NCBI RefSeq assembly: GCF_905220415.1
Contig: NC_059548.1
Span: 5,520,501 to 5,584,500 of the forward strand
DNA: 64,000 nucleotides
From: Colias croceus
Taxonomy: Eukaryota > Arthropoda > Insecta > Lepidoptera > Pieridae
Direction of reading: 5' to 3'
Part shown: one piece after another, positions 59,282 through 64,000 of the stretch
Layout of the letters: each line of letters starts with the position of its first letter
Position numbering within the stretch: the stretch's first letter is position 1
Position numbers and translations under genes: made by a program
Notes under the pieces: model-generated
Database searches by the model: none
What the model saw: the letters and a program-made list of their open reading frames with translations, nothing else
What the model was told of the DNA's origin: nothing

Positions 59282-62200
59282 ATAATAGGTTTATTGCACT
59301 GAGGGTATAATGGTATATTTTCACAATAGCGGATAGCGAGGCGATTAGTGAGGCGAATGACGAATAATACAACTAAACGCAGTCGCTATTTGCCTTGAGA
59401 TTTGCGTAGGTAAACTGGTTCCAGTTGTGTCGTTGTGTAGAATGTAAAACTGGAAACAAAAGTAAACACTGAACAGTGGTTCGCGTCAGAGATATTGAAA
59501 ATATAAAAGAATGTTTTAAGCAAGAAAAACAATGAACCAGTTACTATTTCGCAATTTGTTATTTTAATACTAGGTACTACTTAGTTAGAACTAGTATTAG
59601 GTTATCCTTAGAACATTATCCTTTTTAGAAAACAGGTGATCTATTTCCATTAGATGAGATGCTAACGGTATATTCACCTTTTATTGAATTCGAACCGGGT
59701 ACAATTTACCGTTGTAATATAGCCAATTTTCCCACACAATAGTCATAATGGATAAAGGACAGGAAGATAGGTATATTAAATTCTTTTCTGGCTTGCGGCT
59801 CGCTGGCATTGTGCCAAAACCATCAAAATGTATCCAGTTGAGTGCGCAATAGTTCACTTTAAGTTAATTCACGCAATAGCTATGAAAAAGGTTCCTGGTT
59901 ATTCGCTTTTAATTTTGTATTGATTTGGTTTTCAAGTCATTTTATAATAATCTGTATGCTTGAATTAATTTGTAAAGGCTGAACAAGAGGCTGAAGTTTG
60001 GATAAAAGTTTTATTAACTATCTTGAATAGTTTTCATAAGCGATACTAATAAGTCTATTCAAATTAAAATTGAACAAATTTAAATGATTTTTTTTATTAG
60101 ATAAAGAACTAAACAACAGATTAAAAAAATATTTTACGATTAAGTACCTACAACAATATAACCTATTTACCGAGTTCAATAACAAATATGTTATTGGTAC
60201 ATAGGTACTTTTTCTTTTTCCTGATACTTGCGTATACTTTAGCTAGAAATAAACAAAAACTATGTAGGTATGTGCGCTAAATTGGCGCTAAATAAAGAAG
60301 CATTTGTGGTAGGTAAATAAGGTTTCATTAGGGGTTAATAATTGCACCTTCCTATAAGGTCTTGTAAACCTTACAATACGTTACCTAATTTAATATAGTT
60401 AAGCTAGACATAAAATTGACCCGAAAGGTAGTACTAGATATTATATTATATATACCTACTCTTTGACGAAAGTAGCTTGATTTAATCAAGGTGAAACGAG
60501 TGGGTTTACACGTAGCGGATTTAGTGTGCAAGATACCGCAAGTAACTTACATGGGTGATTTCAGAAAGGTTCACTATTAGTTGTGAATACTGCTTAAAAT
60601 ATCTGTGACACCTAAAATTAATGTTTAGGAATATACACTAATACAGTATGAATTATATACGATCATCATCATCATCATTCCTGTCTTTCAGGACGATATA
60701 CGACGAATATAGTTACGATAATAGTAAACAATTAAAAAAACTAAACAATTTTTTTAATTGACTTTTCCTTTGTAACATAGTATTTTTTTATTTATTTTAT
60801 TACTTAACATACATATCAAACTTTTATCATGTACCTATTGAATTTAATAAAATGTACCAGAAGAAAAAATATTCCTTATTTGGAAACGATTAAATTAACA
60901 TTGTAAATAGAAAAGGCGATAATTGATGGGTGTTGTTTATTTATGAAGGGCCATTCACACGAAATATTTAACGAATCCCTGTTTATCCTGTACTGTGTGA
61001 CATTGAGTTATGGTACCCTCCGACTTCAATTTCAATACCCTTGAGAATTGTTTGTTTTATCTTCTTATTGAATGTTATTTTGATTTTTGGTTAACGAAAG
61101 AAAATGAAGAAGAACGTGTGATTGGGAATAGAAGCTGTGTTTATAAAAACCTTTTGATTAAATACTAATAATTATCTAAATTGTTATTAATTGTAAAGCT
61201 TCTAGGAATAATAACCTACTTAATTTTAAAAATTACATGGTATCTAGAATAGTATTAACCATACAGTATTAAATTTCAATTTTATATTTTTAGTACCTAC
61301 TATTTTTCTTCTAAAGACATATTGTTAAGAAAAATGACTAGTTATCAATTTTTTTTCAAAATCTGTTCAGCTATTCAGGCGTGGACGCGGAGTAGTCAGA
61401 CAATTAATGGAGATGGATATTGGTGTGCGTCCGTTCATTGTCTTCTGTATTCACTGAACCCTAAAATACCCGCTCTGACCGAAGCCAACATTTTATTTGG
61501 CTTCTTCTAATTATTTATAAAATATTTAATATTCATTCAATAAGTTAAATAAAAATTTCCTGAAACTGGGAATTTAATATTCGTTAATTACTTCTATAAA
61601 CATTGTTTTATTCATGTAAAATAAAATTTGGAATTTCTCGTATCATATCGTCTTCAATTATTTAGGTACAATCTTTCTGTTTGCTTTCCATCAATGAAAA
61701 CAACTAACCGATTTTGGACCAATATAAAGAAATTGGAATTGGAAATAAGGAAAGCTAATGAAATAATAACTTTGAATTCCTTTATTTCATAATTATATAA
61801 ATAGTCTTGACAAGCAAAATCAAGGTGTAGGTACAAAATTAAAAGCTAACTGTCAAAAACGCCTGAGTTCACACGAAGTTGTATCTAAGGCAAAGCCAAG
61901 GGGCAAGGGCAAAGCTAACGAACCTAGGATCTGAATATATTGCTATCTAAGCCTTGTTCAATCTACTGGACAGTGGACATCCTTTGTTACTGTAGAACAT
62001 TCTGGAATAGAATGTCAGAGGCCTGTCATTTTTGTATCGGATATATTTTCAGAATAACTCGTTGGAATAACTGCAATATGACGTCGTTGAACTGCACAAA
62101 CTGTTTGACTACATTGTATATTTATTTATTGGTTTTAACCTTGGTTTTGACAGCGTTTTATACTTCACTAGTGACTAGTGGTTGGACTAGTGTATTATTC

Positions 62201-63795
62201 ACTTGGGAACTATAGTACCTAACAGCACCCCAAGAACTCATTTTCCAAAATTAATTAAAAAAAATTAATTGTCTAATGCATTAATTCATAGACGTAAGCT
62301 AATTAAACATTTCGATTTGCAAAGAGACTATACATGAAAGATGCAACAAGTCTGTTTTGCTAGGAAAACAAAAACAGATAATAATAATTAAGCAACAGTA
62401 CTTAGAACGAGATTACTTAGCTCTTTGATTGATACATCATAATATATTATGCTAGGGAGTAGGAACTCTACTTTATAAAAAAAGAGCGTGTGTGACGAGC
62501 ACACGTGTCAGAAGTGAAACGTGTCAGAAATTCAAAGATACCAAAATCGTATCCTTACTCCATGACGTATAGATATAATATTATAGACCTATTGCCATGA
62601 CGCGACCTAGAAATTTTACTCTCAACGCGCCTAAAGTTTCACTTCAAACCCCGATTCGTTATAACGCCACAACTTTTAACCAGTAAATCATTTCACGTCG
62701 GCCTTGCGCTGAAATAGTTTCTAAACTGTCACAGGAACCGTTTTTAATGGAAATACGATCGACAAATTTGTTAGCCTATCCTATCTGCAATCTGAATGCT
62801 ATTAATCTTTGCCAACATCTTGGCAGTTGATACGAAAACTCCATTAAATTTTTTGTTTAATTTTCCGATTAATGGATTTATCGTTTAATTTGAGATCGAG
62901 TTTTCGTAATTTGTTGATAGAAAATTATGATTATTTGTTTATAATTTTATCAATTAAAATCGTTGCTGTCTTTGGAAAGTTTTTATAGTCTCAGTTTAGG
63001 TAATTATGTTCTATTCTATTCCATGTGTACGATCTAACTACAAGCTTTTAATTTATATTAGAGAATTAATTACACAAATTATTTATTATACTAGTGTAAA
63101 CGTAATGTATCGGAAAAATAAAAGTCCAGTCCCAGTATTAAGAACTGTATAAAAGAGAAATTAAACCTATTAATTACGATTTTAAATAAGAGACTTTTTC
63201 ATAAAAGTTTAATGAAGGACCGTAACGAAACTCGGAAATTAAATTATTTTTTTTTCTTTAAAAGGCACCCGCCATCACAGAGTGTTCACGCCATCTCTGG
63301 ATTATATTTTATCCAGAGACATTTTTTGCATTTATTTTTTATTTTTGCAAAAATAATTCAATAATAATATAATAGTTTAATATAATAAATCTAAGAAACA
63401 ATCATTAAAATTTAAAATACAATAGTAAATTACAGTCTTAAAATAATAATATTAAAATTTAAAATACTGGTTAATTTAAATACAATTAAAATTATAATAC
63501 AATTGGTAAAAATACTTGATATAAATTACAATATAAAAATAAAAATGAATAATATCTAAAATCTAATAAGAAATTAAATTCATTGGATTTCGAAACATGA
63601 AGTAAGTAGATAACTATTTGATATTATTTTTTATTATTACTCCTATTTATTAGTTAAATGTTGAATTTTATTGTAAACAGGAAATATAAAAAATATGTTT
63701 CACTATAAATTAATTATAGCTACTTATAAATATTTATAAATTCGAGGCATATGAAACAAAAAGATTATTATTATAGCTTCTTATCTAAAAAAAAT
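59282..63795. other. AT-rich DNA without a supported gene
   Basis: Open frames at 61322-61510 and 61940-62215 show no family motif. It contains an (atc)n tract at about 60661 and the repeat at 62505-62650. A small hairpin (tctctggat...atccagaga) lies near 63293-63320. Confidence 0.55.
62505..62650 (-). repeat. Interspersed repeat, copy B
   Basis: Inverted match of 7797-7935: cacgtgtcagaagtgaaac at its start and ttttactctcaacgcgcct near its end. Confidence 0.6.
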
Positions 63796-63841
63796 GTCGT
63801 TAAATTGAATTTTAAAAATATTTAAAATTCAATTTAACGAC
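63796..63841. repeat. Perfect 21-bp palindrome
   Basis: Arms 63796-63816 and 63821-63841 are exact reverse complements around the loop aata. It is AT-rich, and its role is unknown. Confidence 0.75.
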
Positions 63842-64000
63842 TTTTATGTTATACTTACCAGTATAAACCCGCAGTATAAAAAGATGTGACTTGATAAATC
63901 GTTAAAGATTATCGTAGCATATGATAGGAATATAATTTTTCATAACATTTAACATTTGGATGGAACGTTATCATAAACGTTCAGAATAAGCGAACCAACT

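Noticed and set aside
61322..61510. Slightly GC-richer open frame
   Set aside because: All three plus frames and the minus strand were read by eye; no protein family was recognised.
61940..62215. Membrane-like protein of 91 codons
   Set aside because: The composition reflects AT-rich DNA; no family motif and no promoter or poly(A) context.

Overview
The window looks like nuclear DNA from a moth or butterfly (Lepidoptera). It is AT-rich, has small exons with GT-AG introns, and carries many short Helitron-type elements (TC start, GC-rich 3' hairpin, CTAG end) of a kind familiar from lepidopteran genomes. No species is assigned. Exons were joined by eye from splice signals, phase and protein family knowledge; no alignment or database search was run.

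Layout. (1) 2.3-14.8 kb, plus strand: two tandem genes of the 4-hydroxyphenylpyruvate dioxygenase (HPPD) family, each with a TATA box. The downstream copy (380 aa) looks like canonical HPPD of tyrosine breakdown. The upstream copy (383 aa) keeps the three iron ligands but has changed substrate-pocket residues. (2) 14.8-16.9 kb: a transposon nest of three levels: a P-like element with a THAP exon and an 8-bp target duplication, a Helitron inside it, and inside that an element with no target duplication placed between AAA and TTT (Spy-like). (3) 19.0-36.8 kb, minus strand: Sec62, a translocon subunit of the ER, in eight coding exons. Its first intron (11 kb) holds a 5.3-kb LTR retrotransposon and several MITEs and Helitrons. 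(4) 39.3-43.3 kb, plus strand: an alpha/beta hydrolase of the SERHL/kraken type in two exons. Its intron holds a reverse-transcriptase fossil cut twice by Helitrons. (5) 46.0-57.6 kb, minus strand: a 13-exon RNA helicase of the ZNFX1 type (1120 aa) that ends just where the zinc-finger array would begin. One intron holds a degraded 2.5-kb DNA transposon inside a larger inverted repeat. (6) 57.7-59.2 kb: a 1.5-kb TIR element with an 8-bp target duplication, 119 bp upstream of the ZNFX1 start codon. (7) 59.2-64 kb: AT-rich sequence with no supported gene.

The genes do not form an evident pathway apart from the HPPD pair. The hydrolase and the ZNFX1-like gene converge; Sec62 and the hydrolase diverge. 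The features most worth following are the altered HPPD paralogue, the stack of datable nested insertions, a set of three identical sites at exactly 62-bp spacing, and the LTR element whose LTRs are identical while its interior is dead.
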